Assembly: GCF_019649055.1 (NCBI RefSeq)
Contig: NW_026570377.1
Span: forward strand, 124,001-188,000
DNA from: Paramacrobiotus metropolitanus
Taxonomy: Eukaryota; Tardigrada; Eutardigrada; Parachela; Macrobiotidae
Direction: 5' to 3'
Length of the DNA: 64,000 bases
The notes under the pieces are model-generated. The model saw nothing but the letters and a program-made list of their open reading frames with translations, was not told the origin of the DNA and ran no database searches. The stretch's first letter is position 1. The number at the start of each line of letters is the position of its first letter. Positions 48,568 through 61,517 of this stretch are shown one piece after another. Both the position numbers and the translations under genes were made by a program.

Positions 48568-50405
48568 TTAATCCTCTTCCTCTTCGTCATCATCCATCTG
48601 CTGCGTCCGCTCCACCTCATCCGGCTCGGCCTGATTATCCGCCGGCCCACCAGCGGCGGTGTTGCGTGCCAAGAAGCGGGCATAATCCGCATCCTCGATG
48701 AGATCCCGCTCATGGATGACCACACCGCAGCCCAAGTAGGCGCACTTAGTGGGATTGCCGCCGCGCTGGGCGATCAGCTGCAGGATGGAAGCCCGCTCGT
48801 AGATATGCGGCCCCTTACAGACCCGACTCCGTACCGGATCAGTGCTGATGGGGGACTTCGTGATGGGATCATCCAGGATGCGCTGGACTACCTGGCTAGC
48901 CAGCACCGTCGACGGGCGTTTACTCTCCTTAATCACCCCGTCCTCCGTCAGGCTCCATTTATAGCCTGTTGAATAAGCGGAACATGGTAGTGATTAAGGA
49001 AACACTGGCGACGCATTGTCCCAACCTGACATTTCAGGGTGGAATGCGTAGGTCTGACGAGCGTCACGCAATTGAATGAAAGAGGATAATTCCAGTTACC
49101 AGGATAAAGGACTGGTATTAAATGTTGCTAACCGAATTAAGCAATCAATACTTTTATGATTACAGGAAAGACATTCAAAAGGGATTAGAATTAGACGCTA
49201 CATAAAGAAGACCTGCTGGATTTAAAAATCCAAAGAAATTCCTGAACGATCAAGAGAACCAGATCTGAAAAAAAACCTTTTCTATTTGTGGGAGTGAAAT
49301 ACCGAATGCTGTACGGGACAATAGTCGCACTTTCTATGGAAAATGACACAGCTATAATTCGCACAGAAAGAAGACAAATCCACCCAATTGCAGTAACAGT
49401 TTCAGACACTAACGGATTTAATAACAATATTCCACTCCTTTGTACAACGGTGCAGGAAAGCAATAAGCAGCGGAACTTCATCAAAAATTAAAGGTTTTTT
49501 AGAGAAAAAAATTTGAAAAGCATTTGTGAGGCGTATCGCGGCAGCATTGTTAAGCAAAGATATCCCAACTAAAATATACCAAACATATAAGTGAGGAAAA
49601 TGTGTATAAGAAAATACATAAAACGTAATACGAAATAAAATATCAGTTTTTGCCTTACCTCGTTTGTCCAGAATCTTGTCCAACACCCTCTTCAGCGTTA
49701 GCGCATTACCTTCCTGCTCCTTACGCAGTCCCACCAGGAACCCCTTCCTCTTATCTTCCAGAAACTGTGCATTCTTGTACTGCGAAATCACCCGCGCCGT
49801 CTCGTTGGCGGCCTCGTTCTCCGCTTCTGCTTCGTCGTTTTCATCATCTTCGGGATTCTCCTCTTCCTCCATCCCTTCCTCCTCATCGCTATCCAAATCC
49901 CTCCGCGTCCCATGGCCCCCCTCCGCCACTTCAATCGGCCCTACATTACTGGCTGGTAATTCACGCAGCAGTCCCAACAACTCTTGCAGAACCTTGCGAT
50001 CGGCCTGCACATCGATGGTGCTGTGCAAAGCAGTGTGTAGATGCTGCACCAACTGTTTAATATCCTCCTTGGGCAGACCGCCCTTGTCCTCCGCTTCCAG
50101 AAACTCGTCCACGGTGGACTCGAGGGCTTTGACGAAGGCCCGCAGATGGGGCACGTAGGTCATGGAGGCCTCGATGGTGTCTTCGATGTTTTCTGGAAGG
50201 ATGAAGTGTCGCCCTGCTGCGTGAAGATCTGCAGCGCGGACTGGAAACGCTCGTCGCTGGTGCGGGCAGGAGCGGCGGCCGCGGCCTGCTGGCGGTGGGA
50301 GCTGGGGGGAGAGGGCTCGGAGAGCTGCAGGAAAGATTCCAGGTCGGAGTTGGCAGCGATCTGGAGGTTGTAGACCAGTTTGCGGGGATCTTCCAGTTTT
50401 TCCAT
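48568..50405 (-). CDS. NSMCE2: NSMCE2 / MMS21 SUMO E3 ligase
   Basis: Subunit of the nuclear SMC5/6 complex that sumoylates repair proteins. Two exons: 49659-50405 (ATG in ACACCATGG context) and 48568-48965, phase 1 junction at DKRG/YKW. Exon 1: an N-terminal helical SMC5-binding region (MTYVPHLRAFVKALESTVDEF-like), then an acidic stretch (DSDEEEGMEEEE). Exon 2: SP-RING core, residues DPITKSPIS, then Cys and His in VCKGPHIYERASI, then KCAYLGC, giving the expected Cys-His-Cys-Cys zinc set. Acidic C-terminus ending DDEEEED. About 380 residues versus 247 in human, from the acidic insert and longer N-terminus. Exon 1 is split by a -1 shift at 50212-50214: the run reads GGG, and only GGGG keeps the frame and the splice phase. 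Confidence 0.88.
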
Positions 50406-51479
50406 GGTGTTGTAATTGTTACTGCTGTAGTCGCGTCGAACACTCACAGCGTGCGATACTCGTTCTACAAGTCTGCAACGTTCGCAACGTTTCGAAACGG
50501 CAATAATTCTGTTATAATAAAATTAACTACTTAAATTATTATGAGTTACAAGGTAAATTAAAGTTGAAAAAGTATACACTGATAACTGATTTTAAAACTA
50601 ACAAAATCAAAGGCATTCAAATTTCAAAGCCACTGGTTAGTCCCAAAACAAAGACACTGGTGAAATTTGAAAATGAAGCGCACCGATGTAAATACCATTT
50701 TCCAATGGATTTCCGATGCTTTTGTTGGAAATGGATTAGGCAACAGTTGGCATTTCCGCCTCGGCCTCAAAAGGCTAAGTCAATCTAAATTCTAATCAAT
50801 AATTTTTCAGTTTTCTCATCCTTGGTTGCTACTGTGCCGCTTACTACCTAATCATGGCAATTTTAAAAATTATTACTTAATAGTTAAATAATGAAGGTTA
50901 AACTATTATCAAAAATTTTAAGTCAAAATTTGTTGTTAAGGCTTTTCACAGATTGGATGTTTACAGAATTTTATCGCTCAGTAGTTATATTAATTCATGT
51001 CGTTCATAATTATGAGTGCTGACAGGTGCGTGGGATTTTCCGATTTGTCCTATCAGCCGGAGAGGTGAATAGCTATCAAACTGATAATGTATGAATGTAT
51101 TGTATTACGTATGTAAACTTTGTAAACAGCTGTGCCTCATGCACGGACAGCGGGCTTCAAGATCGTCCCTAATCTTTTAAAATCGTTTCAGATCTTTCAA
51201 CTTTCAGCATACTTATAATTTTAAAACAATCCTTTCGCGTTTAACAACAGTACTCGTATTGATTTTACTCTGTATTCGCTGAGCGCTTTTCAGCTTGGCG
51301 AATCAATGTTATTAGTGTTGGGTGAGCCGCCGGTAATTTCTTCGAAATCCATTAGCTACTGTAATAACTAATTTACATCTTTTTTGCCGCATTCCGGCAG
51401 CCGGGACTACTCACTGTTTACTATTAGGACTAGCTGAAGTGATTCATTATTGCGACTCTGCAGACTCACATTTTGAATT
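50406..51479. other. Divergent promoter region, NSMCE2 / makorin
   Basis: About 1.07 kb between the start codons of two divergent genes, probably holding both promoters. No motif stands out. Confidence 0.5.
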
Positions 51480-53599
51480 ATGGCACAAGGATATTCAAAC
51501 ATATCCTTACGCAGGTACGTGGCAAATTAAGATTTAATTCCTGATAATTCTGGTACCTCGATTTGGAGGGGTTTGATCTTTGATGATTTGGATGGTCATA
51601 AATAACTACTTTACCTGATTTTTAGTATGAGTACAGTACTTATCGTTAATAATTATAACAGTGAAGTTATTTTTATTGTGAAATTTTTCTGTGAACTTAA
51701 CCATTAAACTAATATTTTACATTGTAGTGGAATACTCGCACCTATCATGCTATACTCGTATCAAAGCCGCTAACTTAATTTTCGTCACAGATATTCTGCA
51801 TGTGGGCCATCTTTACGGGAGCATTGCCCTTTTCCACATGGCTCTTGCACAGGAACGGGGAATTTTCGCCGTTATTTTCTTCGCGGAAGATGTTCTTACG
51901 GCCATTCTTGCCGGTGTGTGCTGTAAATGTACAATAGCTCGTCTCGGGTTACTGTATCTTCAGTTTTGTATGTACAATACATTACAGTACAAAACATACA
52001 GCGTGGATAATTTGTGCTGCCGGTTTTTCCTGTATGCGTAACAAATTTGCCCCATAAGGTTGTGAAAAGATACTACTTACTCGTGTATAATTGTAGCATG
52101 TGCAGTGTAAATCATGAAAATGCAATAATAATTTTTAAATTATAATTGCATTTTTTATCAGTTTACTGTACTAGTACTTCATCCGTAAATTCGCTTAACA
52201 GTAACTACTCTAATCGACAATGTGTGGACGACTGCAGGTTCGTCCATGATAAGGATCTCCGACACACCCTGCTAGATAAAGCCAACAGCCCACCACGCCA
52301 GACATCATCGTTGCGGATCAAGGAAAAACAGAAGCGGAAAAGGCTGGTGAAGGTGGAAGCGCCACCGAATCCAGTTGCTGATTTGAATGGTACAGTACTT
52401 ATTCATTATGAAGCATGCCTTTGGTGTATCTATATGTATTCCTAATTTCCTTATAAAGTTGCATGATAAAGCTGATAGTCCGTTTTGTGGGGTTTTCAGA
52501 CGATTTCGATTGTACTAACTTCCCGGCGCCCGATGAAAAGGTCAGTGTAGAGAACGTCTCTTTCAAGCAGTGTCCGAAATCTATATTCTCAAGCGGCAGT
52601 TGCCTCGAAGTTTTAGCATAATAATGTATTATTGTGTTGATTGTCTACTTTTAGCCGGAACAGTGGCAAACGTGTTCTATTTGTTTCGAAACTATTCTGC
52701 TACAACCGGACGCTACAAAGCGACAATTCGGACTGCTCCAGAACTGCTCCCACTCATTCTGCTTCGACTGTATTATAACATGGAGAAAACAGTCCGAACT
52801 AACAGTGAAGCTGGACCCTGTAGTAATTTGGTGAATACGACGAACTAACCAAAATGCAAAATAATATGTACTTATTCAAGGTTGGCAATATAGATTATTA
52901 TTAAATGTTTATCACGATCTGATCAAACTCTGAAATTAAATTGAAGCTGCACTGCTCTTCTGTGCGTTACACAGCGATTTTTCTTCTTCGTTTAACGCAA
53001 CGTAGAATAAGCGTGGGATTCTTGCAGGTCATGCCCAGAATGTAGGACTTATTCCGACTATGTAACTCCTAGCCCAGTCTGGCCCGAATCGAATGCCCAG
53101 AAAAAGAAAATCAGATCTGCGTATAAGAAGAAAATGGGGTAAGTGGAAATTCGCTGATTACACACTGCGATGTGCACGAATTATCTCAGCTTGGCATATT
53201 TCTAGTCCCTGCGTTTGTACTACTCGTTCTCGTGGAATCGGAAATGGGAGTCCGTGTTGGTATTCCCATGTCCTGGCTGGTATTTCTGCTGCCGGTATGC
53301 CGTAAATTGTGCTTTCAGTTATCCAGTGATCTCCTCTGTAGCTTTTTCTCTCTTTAGGAGAACCGCGAAGGGTAATCTCTGAATCTACTGTCGAAGACGG
53401 TTTTATGGACGAAGCCACCATTGAATTGATATGGAGTGCCATTCGGGCACAGCGTGAAGTAAGGGAAAGGACTGTGACGGGGGCAGGGAGAGTTGTGTCT
53501 GTGGTTCTGCATCCAGGAAACGATTACCTTCACGATGCACTCGTATTGGCGCTCTTATTGATTTTAGCCGTGTGTTTGGTTTTGTCTTCATTTTGCTGA
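51480..53599 (+). CDS. MKRN: Makorin-like RING/CCCH E3 ubiquitin ligase
   Basis: Eight phase-matched exons: 51480-51514, 51791-51913, 52238-52389, 52500-52609, 52655-52830, 53028-53138, 53206-53279 and 53358-53599 (about 340 residues). RING: CSICFETILLQPDATKRQFG, then NCSHSFCFDCIITWRK and SCPECRTYSDYVTPS, the makorin C3HC4 pattern including FGLLQNCSH. Upstream: RYFLRGRCSYGHSCRFVHD, a CCCH finger whose first Cys is Arg. Downstream: RGIGNGSPCWYSH, a worn third finger. Makorins bind RNA and ubiquitinate targets; finger loss would weaken RNA binding. The last exon could end at a good donor (GTAAGG at 53459); read through, it adds a hydrophobic tail (ALVLALLLILAVCLVL) that is not makorin-like. The donor of exon 4 (GAA/GTTTTA) is weak but phase-correct. 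Confidence 0.82.
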
Positions 53600-54390
53600 A
53601 TGTCATATTGTCCTTTTGTGGCATGCTGATTAACTAGATCAAGAAGTTTGAAAATGTGATGCAACTGACAGACGAGTAAAACAGGAAGTAATGCGTCCTT
53701 AATTGTATACTAAAATTTACCTAGTTTGTTATAAACCTGAGCTTAGATATTACGTTAAGCTGCTGCTGCTGCTAATTGCACATATAGAATAAATATGTAG
53801 TAGATATAATGTGCAGATGCAGGAACTACAGATTTGCGGCATAATAATAATTATACACAGCTTCCACTGATTTGCTTTTTTGAACTGCTCAACTCTTTGT
53901 AGCGCGCGATTACAGTAGAAGTCGCATTTGTATATTGTTAACTGCTATTTTTATTGAAGGTCATTTTGTTATTATATTATTCATTTGATTAATTATTTGA
54001 TATGAAATATCGCAGAAATGTTTATACTGACTGGTGAGCCGCAGCAGGACATCGCTTCTCGGTCAATAATGTTAGCACGAAAGTTGAAATAATAATAGTA
54101 CTGTACTACGGGTAGAGTTTATCCATGGTGCTGGAACATTGCAAAATGGGCCTGAAACACATACACGCAGAAGCGATTTTATACAGATTTTCCATGTGAT
54201 TGCTGATTCGTCTGTTACTGGCCACAGTCAGTGGAGTTTCGTATGTTCTTTGTTGGCGCCGCACTTCCTTGTCAATTTGCAATCCGTATGCTAGCATTTT
54301 TGATTTTCGGATGGTTTACCTGTCAGGTTAATTCTGGAGTTATCGGTTATTTATGTTTACTATTTTTTGTAACAAACGTTGTTAGCGTCC
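53600..54390. other. Intergenic, makorin 3' side to HtrA2 copy 1
   Basis: 3' UTR of the makorin gene and promoter of the first HtrA2 gene. Contains a short CTG/GCT run near 53760. Nothing else seen. Confidence 0.5.
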
Positions 54391-57300
54391 ATGAAAATGT
54401 TGATCCCAGTTGTAACGAAATTCGTTTCAAGCTCCTCTACCGTGGTTGCTCGTCCATTCCGCTCGCCTCTTGCTCAGTGCCAGTGGATGGCTGTTTCACG
54501 GACGCTTCACAGCGATCGCCTGGTTATGCTCAATAATAGCCTTCGGACCAGGAAACATGCTGCAAGCATCATTCGTGCAGCGGGATCTATGATAGCCGTG
54601 GGCTTATTGTACCGTTGGTATTCATGGAAGAGTGCGTCAGCCCAGAGCCATGCTGGTTCGAGGAAGAGTTTCACGGGAAGCCCCATATTGCGCCAGGTCT
54701 ATGCCGAGGAGGCCGTCCAGCCGATGCCGCTGGTTCCACGCAGCCGCTCTCTCAACTTTGTTGCCGATCTTGTGGATACCATTACGCCGGCCGTTGTTTC
54801 CGTTCTGGTGCAGTGCAGGTGCGAATAAGGTTAATTTTTTTTAAATCAGGCAGCTGCTTACACTAACAGCTGTGCCGCGATGTATAAAATCCTGTGTCGG
54901 ATGATCATCTCCTGATGTTTCCTACCTGTTCCTCTTTGCAATGAAAATGCTGCTCTCCCTGTAGTCACCATATGCATCCGGGAATGCTTTACTTAAGCCA
55001 AGGATCGGGATTTGTGGTTCGCGAAAATGGTCTGATTTTGGTATGTTCACTTTCAGTGTCCAGTTGATTATGACAGTAAACCATGGTGTGACACATCTTT
55101 TCCAAAATAATTTCCGTTGCATATGTACTGGTGAATTTTTGCTGAGTATATTGTTTTTAACTGGGATTTTTTGTTGTATTTAAAATTTGCTGTGTGGTGT
55201 GTTTGATGCGTGTGTTCAAGTTATCAGCGTAATTAAACTTGTGTGTTACACGTAGTTTACTAAGTTTAATAACAAATTATGTGTTTCGGTCGGTGGCAGA
55301 CGAATGCGCACGTTGTGGCCAATCAAGTGCGCGTGGAAGTAAAATTCAGCGATGGTCGACGACTGCCCGGCCGTGTTCTGTACGCGGACGGTGTATCCGA
55401 TCTGGCGGCTATCAAAGTGGAAGCAGTGAGTATGGAATATTTTCTAACTGGTGCTTCTTGTTCCGTTCGGTTGTGCTGTTGTCGGGGGTACATGGTTCGC
55501 CCATAATCAGCGTATGTTTTGTATTTACCACATCGTGTTCCTTATATGTACATAGTGTTATTTCTTTGTATTCATCAGACAAACTTGCCGTGTCTGCGGC
55601 TGGGCTCCGTGACGAAACCGCGAGTTGGCGAATGGGTTGTCGCCGTGGGCAGTCCGCACAGTCTGGCCAACACGGTGACCACGGGAGTGGTCAGTGCATT
55701 CCGGGTCGGCGCTGAATTAGGGATGCAGGGACAGGTGGAGAAGAGCATCAACTACATTCAGACGGATGCTGCCATCACGGTTAGTGCGCTTTCGACATGT
55801 CTTACCACCGATCAGTTGCAGATAAAATTGCAAAACCAATCAATTTCATCGAAATGTGGTGAAATTGATAATTTTGCTTCCCATTTTCGAAACATCCACA
55901 AGGTGTGTCTGTGCAAGATTATCACAGTAGGAATAGCGCATGAATGGTGCGAAGGTAATTGTTCGTATTATTCGTATTCGCGATTGGTTATCGCAGTATG
56001 TGACGTATTGTGACGTATTGTGGGAGAGTAAGTTTGTAGCTTAAACTGACCATCGATTCTTTAATTTTATACGATAGTGCTTATCGTTAGTTCTAAGATA
56101 ATTACGATAATATTATGATAATCTATTAAAAACGAATTTCCCTTGGCAGGTCGGCAATTCAGGAGGACCGCTTCTTAACCTGGTATGATTGTTATTTTGG
56201 TGCACGAATATTTACGGCTTTCAAAAAAGTACCGTGCTTTACTTTTTTACAGGATGGGGACGTCATCGGTGGGAACAAATTCTTGGTTTTGTTTGGGAAA
56301 TAGTGTTGGATTTTTTTCATAATGCGTAGCACTTGTTTTATAGGGATCAACGCCAGGAAGGTCAAAAGTCTCGGAATTGCCTTTGCTATTCCTTCGGATC
56401 AAGCCAAAAGTTTTTTGGACAAAATTGATTCATTAGAACAGAGTACGGTTACTATGAGTACGGTGTAGCTTGCTTTAGTGTTTGTTACCGGTAGTTACCA
56501 GTTTGTCGGTCATGCAATTGACTTGGATTCTAACAGAGTATGGTGGATGTCTAAACATGGCCTCGGTTGGCTTGTAGGTAACCTACAGGCGAAGCTGCCC
56601 AGTCCATCGGATCCCGTTGGCCCCCAGAGCAAAGTGATAGGGGTCACGTTGTTGACGATGGAACCGACTTTGTCGCCGGATGTGGTCATGGCTATGGTCC
56701 AGCGTTCTGGCGGCTCCCTAGAGGCCCCGAATGGCGTTGTGATTGTTTACCAGATTATGCCTGAATCTCCGGCTGCAAAGTATGAAATTAAATTTGCCCT
56801 AAAATGTATAGACCAACTCTTAAGATACCTAGTAATTCTTTTGTAAGGTTCAGCTCATCGTAGTATTTTTTATATTATTGTACTTCAAGTACTTATTTCT
56901 CCAAGATACTACAACACAAACTGTTTTTAGGATGTTAAGGCCAGTTATTTAATTTGGTTATGATGGGCACTGTTGCGGAGTTTCATCAACTGTACAGTGT
57001 ATCTGTACACTGGCTTTATATGATTTAATTAACAACAATGTGGCCTTTCATTTAGTTCACAATACATTTTTATATTGGGGTTTCTTGGACACTTTTCGAT
57101 ATCACTGTAATGAACGAATTTCTGCCAGTAGTTGCCCTGTACAGGCATTCAATCTTTTTTTGGAAATGCCGCAGTGTTCCCTCCGTTTTGGTGCTCACTG
57201 GAGCTATTTTTCCTTGTATCACGCTGAGGCAATTTACCGGTGCTGGTAATTTTACTTTGTCATAGGTGCAGACTGAACCACGTTCGTTTTCTCTTTAGAG

Positions 57301-57518
57301 CTGGCTTGCGCCAGGGTGACCAGATAATAAGTGTCAACGGGAAGAGTGTTGGTTCTGCCAAAGAGGTCTTCGACATGGTCGACCAGGAGGCTGTGCTGGT
57401 GATAGAAATCAACCGAAATGGGCTCCGAACGTTAGCGCGTTTGGAACCGGAATTAGTGCAGCTGGCTGCAGACACGAGTGCACCTCCGTTGAAGGAAATT
57501 CCTGTGGAGATTCAGTAA
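54391..57518 (+). CDS. HTRA2: HtrA2/Omi serine protease, copy 1
   Basis: Mitochondrial intermembrane-space trimeric protease for protein quality control and, when released, apoptosis. Nine exons: 54391-54818, 54965-55040, 55300-55425, 55579-55779, 56150-56182, 56253-56268, 56344-56447, 56589-56779 and 57299-57518. About 464 residues from ATG 54391 (a second ATG at 54397 aligns with copy 2). An Arg/Ser-rich presequence is followed by one TM helix (AGSMIAVGLLYRWY), then the protease: Gly-Ser-Gly-Phe loop, catalytic His in TNAHVV, Asp in VSDLAAIKV, Ser in VGNSGGPLLNL; then a PDZ domain (KVIGVTLLTM ... AGLRQGDQIISVNGKSV). The mature N-terminus after the TM may expose AVQP, only loosely like the AVPS IAP-binding tetrapeptide. 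All three triad residues are present, so it should be active. Confidence 0.93.
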
Positions 57519-58296
57519 TTATCCTTCCATGGCCTTTGTGCTTACAGTTTGTTAGTTTCCTGCTAGTTTGTTTTTTTTTTAATTGTTGGTCTCTGACTCT
57601 GTTTTTGCTTCCGCTAAAAATGTAGGAGGGCAATACTTATCTGTATAGACAAAAAGTTTTTTAATAAAACTGACGAAATGCGGCGGGGCCGAGAAGGAGA
57701 ACTGGCACGTGACATGAGCTATGCTACTCTAGCTTTTAATAGCCATTGGATGATGCACCGAGTTATGCGGATATACAAAGTTACAAATTATGTATACTTC
57801 CTTTAAATCGCCTATTAAGTACACATAGCTCATTTTTAAATGGGATATGACATGCTTTGTCGCTCAAAACAGTTCATAAAATCGATAAGGACACATTTAC
57901 AGAAGTGTTTTCCTGCTTGTAAGCGCCTGCTGGTAGTTCTTCCACCGTCGACCTTGGGCACTGCCACAGGAAGAAAATACAGTACTCGTAGAAATACGTC
58001 CTACCTTCAAACGATAAAGGATTGGGCCCAGCATTGGGGCCGAATGCCGCCAGATTAGTACTTAGCGCAGCCTCCTCCTGGAGGCGGTAGTTTATTGGGC
58101 CTTTTATGCTTGAATATTTTTTGTGAGGTTGGACCTGGTTGGTCTTTTTCAAATTTGTGTTTTATGACTTTTATGAGTTTTATCATCGTTTTACAGCTTT
58201 CGTTTTGTAGTAAAGTTTTCATGTCGAATGCCGACGGATGCAATTGTGTACTTTAGTACGTTTATTTATACAACAGAGTTGAACAGACATACGACA
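57519..58296. other. Spacer between HtrA2 paralogs
   Basis: AATAAA at about 57663 is a likely polyadenylation signal for copy 1. Remainder is the copy 2 promoter; nothing else seen. Confidence 0.55.
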
Positions 58297-61200
58297 ATGT
58301 TGATCCCAGCGTTCGTGAAATTCACATCCAGTTCCTTTGCTGGAGCTGCTCGTCCTGTCCGCTGCCATCAGTTTGCACGATGCCAGTGGACGACTGGTTC
58401 ACGAACGTTTCACCATGATCGCCATGTTATGCTCAGTAATTTCCTTCGGGCCAGGAAAAGTACTGCGAGTATCGTTTGTGCTGCGGGATCTGCGATCGCC
58501 ATGGGCTTTCTGTACCGTTGGTATTTATCGAATCGGACGAATGTGACGCACGCGAGTCGTGCTGCTCCGTGGAAGGGGAGCTGCATTCTCCGCCAGGTCC
58601 ACGCCGCGGAGCCGATTCCACGGAGTCGCGCTTTCAACTTCATTGCCGATGTTGTGGAGACCATTGCGCCAGCCGTCGTCTACATTGAAGTACAAGGCAG
58701 GTGCGGATGCGATCCGTTTGTGCGTCGAATATCTGCTGAGCAGCTCGTTGCCTAAGAGCCTGTGTGCATCGGATGATCAGTCTTACAGCTGACTTGTGAT
58801 TGAGTGATAGCTGCTCTTACATTCGAGCCCCGCTAGTTCAGTGCTCCGATGATTCCACTGGTTCTCCCTGTAGGCACCAAATGTTTCCGGGAATGCTCAA
58901 CTTGAGCCAAGGATCGGGATTTGTTGTTCGCGAAAATGGACTGATATTGGTACGTCTGTAACGTCTGTTGATTGTTGAGGTTTAAATTAGCAGATCTATG
59001 GTCTGTACATTACAGATCCTGGCAGATCCAACTAATTTACACACTGAGTTTCGCTGATATTAATTTTGTTTTTCGTGAGGATTTTTGTTAATATTTTTAA
59101 GTTTTGGATTTGTTGTTAAGATTGTTCGTTAAGTTTTTGTCGTATCGAAATTATGTAGCTATACAGTTTTCGGTGCAAATCTTTGCCAGCAAATTGTTGG
59201 CAGCAATGAATCACGTACTGTACTGATTTATTTTGCACGGTGGCAGACCAATGCGCACGTTGTTGCCAATCAAGTGCACGTGGAAGTGAAGTTTAGCGAC
59301 GGTCGACGACTGCCCGGCCGTGTTCTGTACGTGGACGGCGTATCCGATCTGGCGGCGGTCAAAGTTGAAGCAGTGAGTATGGAACGTTGAAAATGTTCTC
59401 TTTAGCTGATTTATTCTGCGTCCGAGATTGTGTAGTGCTTAGTTCGTTGAGTACGATAATGTGGTTGTATCAGACTGGCTTGCCATTTCTGCGGATGGGC
59501 TCCTCAACCAAACTGCGCGTGGGTGAATGGGTGATCGCCGTCGGCAGTCCGCTGAATCTGTCCAACACGGTGACCACGGGAGTGGTCAGTGCTTTCCGCG
59601 GCAGCGCGGAATTGGGGATGCGGCATCATGTGGAGAAGAGCATTAACTACATTCAAACAGATGCTGCCATCACGGTTAGTGATTTTTTCTGGTTTTTCCA
59701 TCCGCTAAGCGGGGATAACAGTGTGTAACGAAATATACAAATTAATCTGATATTTATTAATGTCGTATCCAGAACGTACACCGTCCTGAGAACGGTCATG
59801 AATTATTTTAAATTTGGTGATAGTAATATCTGTACGGTAAACGGTTGCGTTCTCGGTTAGACAGTTGCCAGTTGTCCATCGCGCTTGCTTTGTTGTGAGT
59901 TACGAGTAAAAGTTGTACAACTGACTGTTGGCTGTTTTTTTTTCAATCCTTGTGGTTAAAATTTTCAGTGTGTTGAAGAATGGGTTTATTTTTGCAGTTC
60001 GGCAACTCTGGAGGACCGCTGCTTAATTTGGTAAAGTTTTTTGCTGTACGGATTTGTTCTTACATATGTCTAAACGGGTATCCTGCTTTTCAGGATGGTG
60101 ACGTGATAGGTGGGAGCATACATTCTAGCTTTGAATGAAAATTGTGATCTATCTGAAATTTTTCTTCACAGTTCGCGGTTTTTGATTGACAGGAATCAAC
60201 GCTATGAAGGTTGGTGGTGCGGGAATTTCTTTTGCCATTCCGTCTGATCACGCGAAGGATTTCTTGGCCAAAATTGATTCATTAGAACAAAGTACAGTAG
60301 AACTGACTTTTCCCGTTTCTTGTCGCCTGCTTTGCTGGTTTTATCAGAGTATAGATTATGCTATGTAGAAGCACAGAAAACTAGGCATGAGTATGTCAAG
60401 TATTATATGTAGGTAGTATGCTTTGTATATGTATGCTTTGTAGGTAGCCGGCAGCGGAAGTTATCCGGTCCGTCGGATCCCGTTCGGCCGCAAAAGAAAG
60501 TGATAGGGGTCACGTTGTTGACATTGACACCGGATATTGTCATGGCTATTCGCCAGCGTACGGACGATTTCCCACCGGTTATCAGCGGCGTGCTTGTTCA
60601 CCGGATTGTGCCGGAATCTCCGGCTGAAAGGTACATGTCATAAATGTAAACTAATTCGGAGAATATATATTACTTTCCGAAAGTTTGCTAACGTCTGTTT
60701 TGCTGAAGTATTATGGCGAAGTTTGAAAATTACAATCGATTACCGAATTTTGTTACGGTAGGCGTTCTTGAAGTCGTGGTATAATTGCTAAAGTATTATT
60801 TAGTTTGAGATTTTTATATGGTTGCGGGATGTGGCTATCACTTTTGAACGTAGATGTTTGCTCAATTTCGACAGTAACTTATTGGATTAATACATTTTAA
60901 TGGCTGTAAAGAAGCGAAATCGCCTGTTTCTCGAAAATTTGATATCGGTTTGAATGGTTTGATGTGCACTAACTGTAAGGAACGGAGTGTTTGTTTCGGA
61001 ACTGCACGCGCATTCGATATTAACAAAACATCAAACGTCGGATATTTTGCAGTTAATATGTATTAGTAGGATTTATATGCTGACTTTTCCGAGCTTTTAT
61101 CGATTATAATACTGAAATACAACCGCTTAATACCTGTACTGATTGACATCAGCCAGCCCATGGAGAGCAATTTTTATAATATTTTTTACTCTTATTGTGT

Positions 61201-61517
61201 ACTCATAATTCCGGTGCGTGAATGCAGCAGTGTTTTCCCTTGCTTTGGCTTTTGCTGATTCCGTTGCGGTTATGTCATGCAGAATGACTTACGTAGAGCG
61301 AAGCTGATAATTGTATTGTATTTTATACACTAACGCTCGTCTTTCCATTAGAGCTGGCTTGCGTCGGGGTGACGTGATAACGAGTATCAACGGGAAGACC
61401 GTTGCTTCCTCCAAAGAGGTGTTTGACATGGTCGGCCAAGAGGATGTGCTGGTGATAGAATTCCAGCGAGATGGGCGCAGCGCGTCAGTGCGCTTGAAAC
61501 CGGAATTAGTGCAGTAG
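58297..61517 (+). CDS. HTRA2: HtrA2/Omi serine protease, copy 2
   Basis: Tandem paralog with the same nine-exon structure: 58297-58700, 58875-58950, 59247-59372, 59474-59674, 59998-60030, 60094-60109, 60193-60296, 60455-60630 and 61352-61517 (about 433 residues). Exons 2 to 7 have exactly the lengths of copy 1. Presequence, TM (AGSAIAMGFLYRWY), His in TNAHVV, Asp in VSDLAAVKV, Ser in FGNSGGPLLNL, PDZ (KKVIGVTLLTL ... AGLRRGDVITSINGK). Differences: the region between TM and protease is shorter, with HAAEPIPRSRAF in place of AEEAVQPMPLVPRSRSL, so the AVQP candidate is missing; the PDZ exon 8 is 15 bp shorter; and the C-terminus stops at LVQ, where a TAG replaces the Leu codon of copy 1, removing 18 residues whose codons are still partly recognisable downstream. 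Triad intact. Confidence 0.93.

Noticed and set aside
49650-50158. Plus-strand Ser/Pro-rich frames up to 164 codons
   Set aside because: Antisense shadow of the acidic, Glu-rich NSMCE2 exon; low complexity comes from the complement of GAA/GAG codons.
53457-53599. Hydrophobic C-terminal tail as a certain membrane anchor of makorin
   Set aside because: A consensus donor (GTAAGG) directly precedes it, so the tail may be intron; kept only as a possibility.
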